Source: an uncultured Collinsella sp.
Lineage (GTDB): Bacteria; Actinomycetota; Coriobacteriia; Coriobacteriales; Coriobacteriaceae
DNA length: 24,248 bases
Assembly (NCBI GenBank): GCA_934650095.1
Contig: CAKUFT010000022.1
Span: forward strand, 1-24,248
Direction: 5' to 3'
Both the position numbers and the translations under genes were made by a program. The notes below the pieces were generated by a model that saw only the letters and a list, made by a program, of their open reading frames with translations, did not search any database and had not been told where the DNA came from. Below are positions 6,823 through 14,268 of this stretch, piece by piece; the stretch's first letter is position 1; each line of letters starts with the position of its first letter.

Positions 6823-8061
6823 ATGACAAATAGCAACGGGCGGGCGTTTGAGGTACCCGATCGACTTTTTGAGCATGTAAGGTCAGTTGTCGACAATCGC
6901 GCGCTCGCGACGGTGCTGCTCTTTTTACTGAGCCTGCTGCTGATCGGCATTGACAACATCGTCGGCATTCTGGTGGTGCTGCTCGTCGGTTTTTTGCTGA
7001 TCGATCGCTTTGAAATCGTACGTCGTTGCGTGGTGATTGGCGGTGCCGCATGGGCCATGACGCTGGCGATCGGTGCCATGGCGCTCGGTGGCATCGAGGG
7101 GCCGGTGCTGTTCGATGCCGGCTTTGTGTTCAACATGCTCGGCTTTGTGCTGGCACTTGCCGTGTGCGTCCTGTTCTTTTGCGGCCGCGCTCTGTACTAC
7201 CAGGGCTATGAACAGGGGGAGCAGCATGCCGACCGTGTGCTTGCCGCCCGTATCCAAGATCGCCTGATCGATCACCCCGACGCGTGGGACAACATCGACG
7301 GTGACTTTCTTGAGGTCGAGGGCGCACTCAATAGCGTGCGCGATAGCGAGCGCAAGGTCCAACAGGCTCTGCGCGACGAGTCGCATCGCAAGGACGATCT
7401 TGTTACTTACCTTGCCCATGACTTGCGCACGCCGCTCGCCAGCGTGGTGGGCTATCTTTCGCTCTTGCAGGAGGCCCCCGATTTACCGCTCGAGCAGCGC
7501 GCGCACTTTACAGGCGTGGCGCTCGACAAGGCACACCGCCTCGATGCGCTCATCGAGGAGTTCTTCGACATCACGCGCTTCGACTTCCACGACATCGTGC
7601 TCACGCGCGGTTACGTCGACTTGGGGTTGTTGCTGGCACAGGTGGCCGACGAGTTCTACCCCATCCTCAACGAGCAGCGCAAGGAGGCCCAGGTTGATAT
7701 CCACGAGGACCTGACGGTGCTCGTGGATGGCGACAAGATGGCCCGCGTTTTCAACAACATTATGAAAAACGCCGTCGCCTATAGCTACGAAGGTTCGACG
7801 ATCACGATTGAGGCGAGGCGCACGGATGATGGCGGCGTGCGCGTGCGCTTTATCAACCAGGGCGATCCTATTCCTGCGGCAAAGCTCAAAGTGATCTTTG
7901 AGAAGTTCTATCGCTTGGATGCGGCGCGTGCGACCAACCGCGGCGGCGCTGGACTGGGGCTTGCCATCGCCAAGGAGATTGTTACAGCGCACGGCGGCAG
8001 TATCGCATGCGAATCGACGCCCGAGCATACGATGTTCACCATCGAGCTGCCCGCTGCATAG
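6823..8061 (+). CDS. Membrane sensor histidine kinase, VanS-like
   Basis: This 412-residue protein starts at the ATG behind a GAGGAAAA site; a longer in-frame opening from 6658 only overlaps the regulator gene. Residues about 25-130 contain four hydrophobic segments with very short loops, so the sensor is buried in the membrane rather than having a large external domain. The HisKA phosphoacceptor lies in YLAHDLRTPLASVVGYL (His199). The ATPase domain has the N box NNIMKNAVAYS, an F box (FEKFYRLD) and the G2 box GGAGLGLAIAKEIV. The H-box wording AHDLRTPL is typical of VanS-type kinases. It forms an operon with the preceding regulator. Confidence 0.92.
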   Translation: MTNSNGRAFEVPDRLFEHVRSVVDNRALATVLLFLLSLLLIGIDNIVGILVVLLVGFLLIDRFEIVRRCVVIGGAAWAMTLAIGAMALGGIEGPVLFDAGFVFNMLGFVLALAVCVLFFCGRALYYQGYEQGEQHADRVLAARIQDRLIDHPDAWDNIDGDFLEVEGALNSVRDSERKVQQALRDESHRKDDLVTYLAHDLRTPLASVVGYLSLLQEAPDLPLEQRAHFTGVALDKAHRLDALIEEFFDITRFDFHDIVLTRGYVDLGLLLAQVADEFYPILNEQRKEAQVDIHEDLTVLVDGDKMARVFNNIMKNAVAYSYEGSTITIEARRTDDGGVRVRFINQGDPIPAAKLKVIFEKFYRLDAARATNRGGAGLGLAIAKEIVTAHGGSIACESTPEHTMFTIELPAA

Positions 8062-8082
8062 CCAAGGTGCCCTTACAAACAC

Positions 8083-8150
8083 TTGACAATGCGCTCACGT
8101 GCGTATGAGCCGCGATTCCTACTATCGATACTGCTGAATTGATATCGATA
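8083..8150 (+). promoter_or_regulatory. Promoter/operator region of pstB
   Basis: A consensus -35 TTGACA lies at 8083-8088. A -10 is less clear: TATGAG follows at a short 15-base spacing. Two copies of the palindrome TATCGATA occur at 8123-8130 and 8143-8150, exactly 20 bases (two helical turns) apart, the second touching the ribosome-binding site of the next gene. Confidence 0.45.
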
Positions 8151-8164
8151 TGGAGGTATGCGGT

Positions 8165-9040
<876 letters not shown>

Positions 9041-9104
9041 TACTATCTAGTGCAGGCGCCTTTAGGGTTAAGATGCGGTCATACCGGCCGCAAAGGGGTT
9101 CAAC

Positions 9105-9833
9105 ATGATCTATTACGTCGAGGACGATGACAACATCAGGGATTTGACGGTCTATGCACTGCGCAAGCAGGGGATTGAGGCCGAGGGCTTTTCGTGCGAT
9201 GGCGAGTTTAAGGCTGCCGTGGCGCGACGGGTGCCCGATGCTGTCCTGCTCGACATCATGCTGCCCGATACCGATGGCTTGGCAATTATGCGTCGCCTGC
9301 GCGCCGACCGCCTGACGGCGACGGTGCCCATTATGATGCTCACCGCCAAGGACACCGAGCTCGACAAGGTCATGGCGCTCGACGGCGGTGCCGATGACTA
9401 CCTGACCAAACCGTTTTCGCTCATGGAGCTCGCAAGCCGCTGTCGTGCGCTGTTGCGCCGCGGCGGCATGGTCAAGCAGGCGAGCGATGTGCTCAGCGTG
9501 GGCGATATCGTGCTTTCGCCCAGCCACCGTGAGGTGACTGTTGCCGGTGAGCCGCTCAAGCTCACCCTGCGCGAGTTCGACCTGCTCGAGTATCTCATGC
9601 GCAAGCCCGGCGTGGTCTTTACCCGCGAGGCGTTGCTGCAGAGCGTGTGGGGTTGGGACTTTGACGGCGGTTCGCGTACCGTCGACGTGCATGTGCAGAC
9701 GCTCCGCCAAAAGCTCGGCGAGCATGCGGGCGCCATCGAGACGGTACGCGGCGTGGGTTATCGCCTGGCTGAGCCTTCGGCCGGCGACGATGCCGAAGAC
9801 GTCGGCATTGCGGCTAGCGCGCCCGAGGAGTAG
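9105..9833 (+). CDS. OmpR-family response regulator, PhoP/PhoB-like
   Basis: This 242-residue protein starts at an ATG behind AAAGGGG. The receiver domain has acidic residues E6/D7/D8, phosphoacceptor D50 in LLDIMLPDTDG, Thr80 and Lys102 in LTKPF. The winged-helix domain (about 125-230) ends in TVRGVGYRLAEP, and a short acidic Ala-rich tail follows. It is three bases from the kinase gene downstream and 64 bases from pstB upstream. That context suggests a phosphate-responsive regulator, though the sequence alone does not distinguish PhoP/PhoB from other OmpR members. Confidence 0.92.
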   Translation: MIYYVEDDDNIRDLTVYALRKQGIEAEGFSCDGEFKAAVARRVPDAVLLDIMLPDTDGLAIMRRLRADRLTATVPIMMLTAKDTELDKVMALDGGADDYLTKPFSLMELASRCRALLRRGGMVKQASDVLSVGDIVLSPSHREVTVAGEPLKLTLREFDLLEYLMRKPGVVFTREALLQSVWGWDFDGGSRTVDVHVQTLRQKLGEHAGAIETVRGVGYRLAEPSAGDDAEDVGIAASAPEE

Positions 9834-9836
9834 CCC

Positions 9837-11261
9837 GTGGTTTTCGCCCCTCAGGGAAAGCGCACGCTGTCGCACCGTGTGTTTGTGACGATTTTTATCT
9901 GCGCCATGACGGTCATCTTGGCGTTTACGGTGTTGGGTGCATTCTTTGTGCAAAATACCCTGGCAGATGCCACGAGCGCCAACCTTTCGCAGGAAACTGA
10001 GCTCATCGCCGCCGCCCTCAACGAGCAGCAGGAGCCTATTGCGTTCTTGCGCAGCCTCGATCGCGAGGATTTGCGTATCACTTTGATCAACAATGATGGA
10101 TCGGTTGCTTACGACAACGAGGCCTCGCCCTCTATGCTGCCCAACCACAGCGATCGTCCCGAGGTCGCCGAGGCTTTCGAGAACGGCACGGGCTCCGCGG
10201 AGCGTTCGAGTTCTACGCTCGACGAAATTATGCTGTACCGCGCCGTCCGGCTCGATAACGGTCAAGTTGTCCGCCTGGCGCAAGCTCAGCCTGGCGTTGC
10301 GGCGATTTTGCTGTCGCTCGTGGCGCCGATGCTGCTTATTGCGGCGGCAGGTGCGGTGCTCTCATTTTTTATGGCACGTCGCGAGTCCCGCGCTATTATC
10401 GCGCCACTGCAAGAGGTCGATCTGGACCACCCGCGCCGTAGCTATGAGCATGCCTATGCCGAGATGGTCCCCATGCTGGAACGTATCGAATCGCAACGAC
10501 AGGAGCTCAAGCGCCAGATGGCGGTGCTGGCCGATAACGACCGTATGCGCCGTGAGTTTACGGCCAACATTACCCACGAGCTCAAGACGCCGCTTACGGC
10601 GATTTCGGGCTATGCCGAGCTCATCGCAAACGGCATGGTCGAGGGCGAGGATGACCTGCGCATGTTTGGCGGGCGTATCTATCGTGAGGCTGGCCGTTTG
10701 GCGGCGCTTGTCAACGATATCTTGACGCTATCCAACCTGGATGAGGCCGAGCGGGCGACTGAAGGCGAGGCGGTGCCCATTGGTTCCACGGAGCCCATCG
10801 AGCTTTCGCGCACCATCTTGGCGGTTGAACAGCGTCTTGAGCAGGTTGCCCGCCAGGCTAACGTGACGATAGGCCATGAGACCAAGTCCGTGGTCATCGA
10901 AGGTGTATCGCGCTTGATCGATGAGCTCATTTATAACCTTGCGAGCAACGCCATTCGCTATAACCGACCGGGCGGTACGGTCACGCTTCGCTGTGGAACC
11001 ACCGATGAAGGGCGTCCGTATCTGTCGGTTGCCGACACGGGTATTGGCATTGCGCCCGAGGAGCAGGGCAAGGTGTTCGAGCGTTTCTACCGCGTGGACA
11101 AGAGTCGATCAAAGGCACGCGGTGGAACGGGTCTGGGCCTGGCGATCGTTAAACATGCCGCCCTGTACCATCACGCCGATATCGACCTGGAGAGCGAACC
11201 GGGCGTGGGAACCACCATTACGGTGACGTTTCCCATACAGCAGGACGAGCCATTCGCATAG
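9837..11261 (+). CDS. Sensor histidine kinase, PhoR-like
   Basis: This 474-residue protein starts at a GTG with GAGGAG six bases upstream, overlapping the end of the preceding regulator, so translation is probably coupled. Transmembrane segment 1 (about 15-38) and segment 2 (about 155-180) flank an external domain of about 115 residues. A coiled linker leads to HisKA with the phosphoacceptor His247 in ITHELKTPLTAISGYAEL. The ATPase domain carries the N box (NLASNAIRYN), G1 box VADTGIGIAPEE, F box VFERFYRVDKSRS and G2 box GGTGLGLAIVKH. The layout matches PhoR-type kinases. The trailing intergenic region has a terminator, so it ends the operon. Confidence 0.92.
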   Translation: MVFAPQGKRTLSHRVFVTIFICAMTVILAFTVLGAFFVQNTLADATSANLSQETELIAAALNEQQEPIAFLRSLDREDLRITLINNDGSVAYDNEASPSMLPNHSDRPEVAEAFENGTGSAERSSSTLDEIMLYRAVRLDNGQVVRLAQAQPGVAAILLSLVAPMLLIAAAGAVLSFFMARRESRAIIAPLQEVDLDHPRRSYEHAYAEMVPMLERIESQRQELKRQMAVLADNDRMRREFTANITHELKTPLTAISGYAELIANGMVEGEDDLRMFGGRIYREAGRLAALVNDILTLSNLDEAERATEGEAVPIGSTEPIELSRTILAVEQRLEQVARQANVTIGHETKSVVIEGVSRLIDELIYNLASNAIRYNRPGGTVTLRCGTTDEGRPYLSVADTGIGIAPEEQGKVFERFYRVDKSRSKARGGTGLGLAIVKHAALYHHADIDLESEPGVGTTITVTFPIQQDEPFA

Positions 11262-11286
11262 CGATACAACATAGTTATTCGCGCAG

Positions 11287-11330
11287 ACGCTGCATCGGAC
11301 TTTCTGGTGCGGCGTTGTTGTGCAATTTTA
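11287..11330 (+). terminator. Probable terminator of the PhoR-like kinase operon
   Basis: ACGCTGCATC (11287-11296) pairs with GGTGCGGCGT (11306-11315), including three G-T pairs, around a nine-base loop. The downstream sequence is T/G-rich and reaches a TTTT only at 11326, so termination strength is uncertain. Confidence 0.5.
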
Positions 11331-11409
11331 CAGGCACTCCCGTCATTTTTACAGGAGAGGCTGTTTCTTATGTATAGAGTTTGGTCTCAGTAAAAAGATG
11401 CGATAACAT
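11326..11409 (+). promoter_or_regulatory. Promoter region of the polysaccharide-control operon
   Basis: TTGGTC (11381-11386) and TAACAT (11404-11409) have a 17-base spacer and could serve as -35 and -10. Upstream, TTTTACAGG occurs twice, at 11326-11334 and 11347-11355, 21 bases apart. Same-face repeats just upstream of a weak -35 suggest an activator site. The leader from about 11416 to the ATG at 11457 is short. Confidence 0.5.
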
Positions 11410-11456
11410 ACGGACAGTTTTGTCAATACGAACTGGGGAACTGAAAGGCAAGCTGC

Positions 11457-12113
11457 ATGACCCTTCTCGAATTGTTCCAGCTGCTCAAAAAGCATCTCAA
11501 GCTGGTCATCACCCTTCCGGTGGTTTGTGCGATCGCCATGGGCATCGTGTCCTTTGTTGCGATGGACAACACCTATACCGCGACGACGAGCATGTACATT
11601 CTCGCCAAGACTGACGATAGCGGTCAGATGAGCTACAACGACCTCTCGGCGAGCCAGATGCTCTCCAACGATATCGCCACGCTGCTCGATAGCGATAGCG
11701 TTAAGAGCGGTGCCGCCAAAGAGCTCGGCCTTGCTGACCTGGATGACTATAAGGTCTCCGTTTCCTCCGAGACCACGACGCGCGTCATCACCCTTTCGGT
11801 CACCGGCACCGATGCCAAGGAGACGGCTGAGGTCGCTAAGGCCATGGCCAGCTCGGTGAGTACGGTCGCCCAGAACGTCGGCGCTGCCCAGAGCATCAAC
11901 GTTATCGACGAGGCCAAGACCCCCGAGGTCCCCAGCGGTCCCAAGCGCATGCTGTACGTTGCCGTCGCGTTCCTCGCCGGTATCTTTATCGCAGTTGCCT
12001 ATGTCGTCTTGGCAGACATGCTCAACACCCGCATCCGCGGTGCCGAAGAGGCAGAAGAGCTCCTGGGCATTCCCGTTGTTGGCCGAATTCCGGCTATGAA
12101 AGGTGGTAAATAG
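11457..12113 (+). CDS. Wzz/CpsC-type polysaccharide co-polymerase (BY-kinase activator)
   Basis: This 218-residue protein has two transmembrane helices, at about 16-36 and 163-187, enclosing an external domain of about 125 residues. The N-terminal LLELFQLLKKHLKLVI and the C-terminal LNTRIRGAEEAEELLGIPVVGRIP are standard for the Wzz/CapA/YveK family. In Gram-positive bacteria this protein fixes chain length of capsule or exopolysaccharide and activates the separate cytoplasmic tyrosine kinase through its C-terminal tail. The kinase gene follows after two bases. The ribosome-binding site is GAAAGG. Confidence 0.92.
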   Translation: MTLLELFQLLKKHLKLVITLPVVCAIAMGIVSFVAMDNTYTATTSMYILAKTDDSGQMSYNDLSASQMLSNDIATLLDSDSVKSGAAKELGLADLDDYKVSVSSETTTRVITLSVTGTDAKETAEVAKAMASSVSTVAQNVGAAQSINVIDEAKTPEVPSGPKRMLYVAVAFLAGIFIAVAYVVLADMLNTRIRGAEEAEELLGIPVVGRIPAMKGGK

Positions 12114-12115
12114 GC

Positions 12116-12853
12116 ATGGCTAAGGCAAAGAACACCGATAAGCTCGTCGTCCAGAATGCCGCCAAGACCCTTCTGGCCAACATTCGCTTTGCGAGCGTGG
12201 ACGACCCCATTCGCACCATCACCGTTACGTCCTCGATTCCCAACGAGGGCAAGTCTACGGTTTCCATCAATCTTGCTCAGGCTATCGCCACGAGCGGCAA
12301 ATCCGTGCTCCTGGTCGAGTCCGACATGCGCCGCAGGTCCCTTTCGGATATGCTCGGCGTTCGTTCGCGCGGCGGACTCTACGCGGTCCTGTCCGAGCAG
12401 ATCTCCATCGACCAGGCGATCGTCGAGACGGGCCAGAAGAACTTCTACTTCCTCGATGCCGAGCCGCACATTCCCAACCCCGCGGACATTATCGTGTCAC
12501 ACCGTTTTGCCAAGCTGGTGAAGGCACTGTCTGCCAAGTTCCAATACGTCATCTTCGATGCTCCTCCGGTCGGCACCTTCATCGATGCTGCCGAGATCGC
12601 CAGCCTGACCGACGGTACGCTGTTCGTGGTGCGCGAGGACTTTACCAAGCGCGAGGAAGCACTCAACGCCATCGGTCAGCTCAAGAAGTCCGAGAAGGTC
12701 AAGCTTATCGGTACCGTTATGAATTACTGCGAGACCGAGACCAGCGAGTACTACTATTCTTACTACACCAAGGACGGTAAGAAGGTAAAGAAGGGCTCTG
12801 GCGATCAGGGCGCTTCCAAAAAGGGTATCTTCACCAACCGAGCAAACGTTTAG
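12116..12853 (+). CDS. Bacterial tyrosine (BY) kinase, CpsD/CapB type
   Basis: This 245-residue P-loop kinase autophosphorylates on a C-terminal tyrosine cluster and regulates polysaccharide assembly. Walker A is SSIPNEGKST (39-48), Walker A' is VLLVESDMR (64-72) and Walker B is VIFDAPP (145-151). The tail contains Y212, Y213, Y214, Y216 and Y217, the expected phosphorylation cluster, followed by a Lys-rich stretch. It lacks its own membrane domain, as in Firmicutes-type split systems, and depends on the preceding co-polymerase. Coupled translation is likely, with AAAGGTGG in the end of the upstream gene. Confidence 0.93.
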   Translation: MAKAKNTDKLVVQNAAKTLLANIRFASVDDPIRTITVTSSIPNEGKSTVSINLAQAIATSGKSVLLVESDMRRRSLSDMLGVRSRGGLYAVLSEQISIDQAIVETGQKNFYFLDAEPHIPNPADIIVSHRFAKLVKALSAKFQYVIFDAPPVGTFIDAAEIASLTDGTLFVVREDFTKREEALNAIGQLKKSEKVKLIGTVMNYCETETSEYYYSYYTKDGKKVKKGSGDQGASKKGIFTNRANV

Positions 12854-12870
12854 TTGATTAAGGCCGACCT

Positions 12871-13521
12871 ATGCGTGACATTCATTGCCATATCTTGCCG
12901 GGTGTAGACGACGGCGCCGCCGATCTCGATGAGAGCCTGGCGATGCTCGAGGCTGCCAAGCGGGCCGGTGTAACCAGAATCGTTTGCACTCCGCACTGCC
13001 GCGATCCCTATTTTGACTACGACAAGATGTGGGATGCTTTTGAGCTGCTGCGTGATAACGCTGATGGTTTTCCGCTTCAGATGGGCTTTGAGGTCAACCA
13101 CCGCAAGCTTGTCGAGCTTGGCATTGATGCCGCGGAGCACCTGCATTTCGATGGGACCAACGAGTTTCTGCTCGAGCTCTCGACGCACGCCGATGCGTAT
13201 GCGTTTAGAGAGTACGAGAACACGATCTACGATTTGCAGTGCCGTGGCTACCAGGTGATCATTGCCCATCCTGAGCGTTATCGTGCCGTACAAAAGGACG
13301 TGGGTGTAGCCGAGCGTCTGGTCGAAATGGGCTGTAAGCTGCAGGCGTCGGCGGACTTCATTGCCGGCGGTCGCTTTGGTCGCGAGAAAAAGCCCGCGCA
13401 GCGTCTGTTCGATCAGAACCTGTACAGCTTTATCGCGAGCGACGCCCATAACGTGGGGCATTACGATTGTCTGGCGAAGGCGCGCGCGAAGTTCAGCGTT
13501 CGCGGAGCTCATTTTCGCTAA
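12871..13521 (+). CDS. PHP-family protein-tyrosine phosphatase, CpsB/YwqE type
   Basis: This 216-residue metal-dependent phosphatase removes phosphate from the BY-kinase tail. The PHP-domain metal ligands are visible: DIHCHILPGVDDG at the start (H5, H7), CTPHCRDPYFD, then IIAHPERY and IASDAHN near the end. Length is slightly below the usual ~240-250. It follows the kinase by 17 bases and completes the co-polymerase/kinase/phosphatase set. The next gene is an acetyltransferase with its own ribosome-binding site, so the module ends here without glycosyltransferase, flippase or polymerase genes. Confidence 0.92.
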   Translation: MRDIHCHILPGVDDGAADLDESLAMLEAAKRAGVTRIVCTPHCRDPYFDYDKMWDAFELLRDNADGFPLQMGFEVNHRKLVELGIDAAEHLHFDGTNEFLLELSTHADAYAFREYENTIYDLQCRGYQVIIAHPERYRAVQKDVGVAERLVEMGCKLQASADFIAGGRFGREKKPAQRLFDQNLYSFIASDAHNVGHYDCLAKARAKFSVRGAHFR

Positions 13522-13560
13522 AATTGGTCCCTAACGTTCGCAGTGAATGGAGGGGCTGAC

Positions 13561-14061
13561 ATGGATATCCAACTGAAGACGGATTGCTTTGATGACGCGG
13601 CGCTGGTGCGCCGCGCCGTTTTTATGGATGAGCAGGGCTACGAGAACGAGTTTGACGCTATCGATGAGGATCCGAACTGCATTCATGTGACGCTCTATGT
13701 AGACGGCGAGCTTGCCGGGTGTTCGCGCGTGTTTCCCGAGGAGCTGGAGCGTGCGGCCGACGCGGAAGCTCCGGTGTCCCCGGCATGCGAGATGGACGAA
13801 GGCGTTGCGGCAGGGGAGACCTTCATTATGGGACGCGTCGCGGTGTTGCCCTCGATGCGCCGTCGTGGTCTGGCAAGCAAAATTGTGGAGGCGAGTGATG
13901 CCGCCGCGCGCGATGCCGGTGCCAAGCTCATAAAGCTGCACGCTCAAGAATATGTCCTGCCGCTCTACGCCAAGGCGGGCTACACGCAGATCGCGCCGGT
14001 GGACTATGAGGACGAAGGCCAGCCCCATGCCTGGATGGCCAAACGCGTGAGCGACAGATAG
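13561..14061 (+). CDS. GNAT-family N-acetyltransferase
   Basis: This 166-residue protein begins at the ATG with GGAGGGG upstream; a GTG at 13543 in the same frame would include the ribosome-binding site. Motif A, the acetyl-CoA pyrophosphate loop, is seen in MGRVAVLPSMRRRGLASKI. The last strands, KLHAQEYVLPLYAKAGY, are typical of ElaA/YjcF-like members. The substrate cannot be predicted. It lies 39 bases after the phosphatase and may be read from the same transcript. Confidence 0.88.
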   Translation: MDIQLKTDCFDDAALVRRAVFMDEQGYENEFDAIDEDPNCIHVTLYVDGELAGCSRVFPEELERAADAEAPVSPACEMDEGVAAGETFIMGRVAVLPSMRRRGLASKIVEASDAAARDAGAKLIKLHAQEYVLPLYAKAGYTQIAPVDYEDEGQPHAWMAKRVSDR

Positions 14062-14105
14062 GGACGTTCCTTTTCGGCCGGCAGCGGGGGGGGGGGGACA
14101 CTCCT
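14061..14105. repeat. GGGACRYTCCT direct repeat with a 12-G tract
   Basis: GGGACGTTCCTTTT (14061-14074) and GGGACACTCCT (14095-14105) share GGGACRYTCCT. Between them, bases 14086-14097 are twelve consecutive G. The repeated core resembles REP-type intergenic elements seen in related genomes (from memory, not checked). The G run is a slippage-prone homopolymer. Confidence 0.6.
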
Positions 14106-14130
14106 CGGCAATCGACGCATGGGCGTTCCG

Positions 14131-14182
14131 ACATACAGTTTTTCGATTCCGTATGTATATATGCGCGCTAATGGGTTATAAA
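14131..14182 (+). promoter_or_regulatory. Candidate htpG promoter region
   Basis: ACATAC (14131-14136) and GTATGT (14151-14156) form a six-base inverted repeat, and TATAAA at 14177-14182 is a possible -10. No CIRCE element (TTAGCACTC-N9-GAGTGCTAA) or HAIR-like repeat is present, so control by HrcA or HspR is not supported. Confidence 0.35.
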
Positions 14183-14213
14183 ATCTAAGTCTGAACATAG
14201 CAGGTCTGCAATG

Positions 14214-14238
14214 CGGCTCGGGCAACCGAGCCGTTTTT
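14214..14238 (+). terminator. Intrinsic terminator in front of htpG
   Basis: CGGCTCGG and CCGAGCCG form a perfect eight-pair stem with a GCAA loop, followed by TTTTT. It lies only 30 bases before the htpG ATG, leaving no room for a promoter behind it. It may end the upstream acetyltransferase transcript or act as an attenuator in the htpG leader. Confidence 0.88.
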
Positions 14239-14268
14239 GCGGGCAGGGGTAGCGCGAAAGGACTGCAC

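Noticed and set aside
4563..8061. A vancomycin resistance cluster
   Set aside because: Regulator, kinase and D,D-carboxypeptidase resemble parts of one, but no D-Ala-D-Lac/D-Ser ligase, dehydrogenase or VanX-type dipeptidase is present.
8073..8099. A Pho box before pstB (TTACAA / TTGACA / CTCACG)
   Set aside because: Spacing is 10 and 11 bases with poor agreement between units; it is as easily explained by a plain -35 box.
14062..14268. CIRCE or HAIR heat-shock operator before htpG
   Set aside because: Neither consensus inverted repeat is present.
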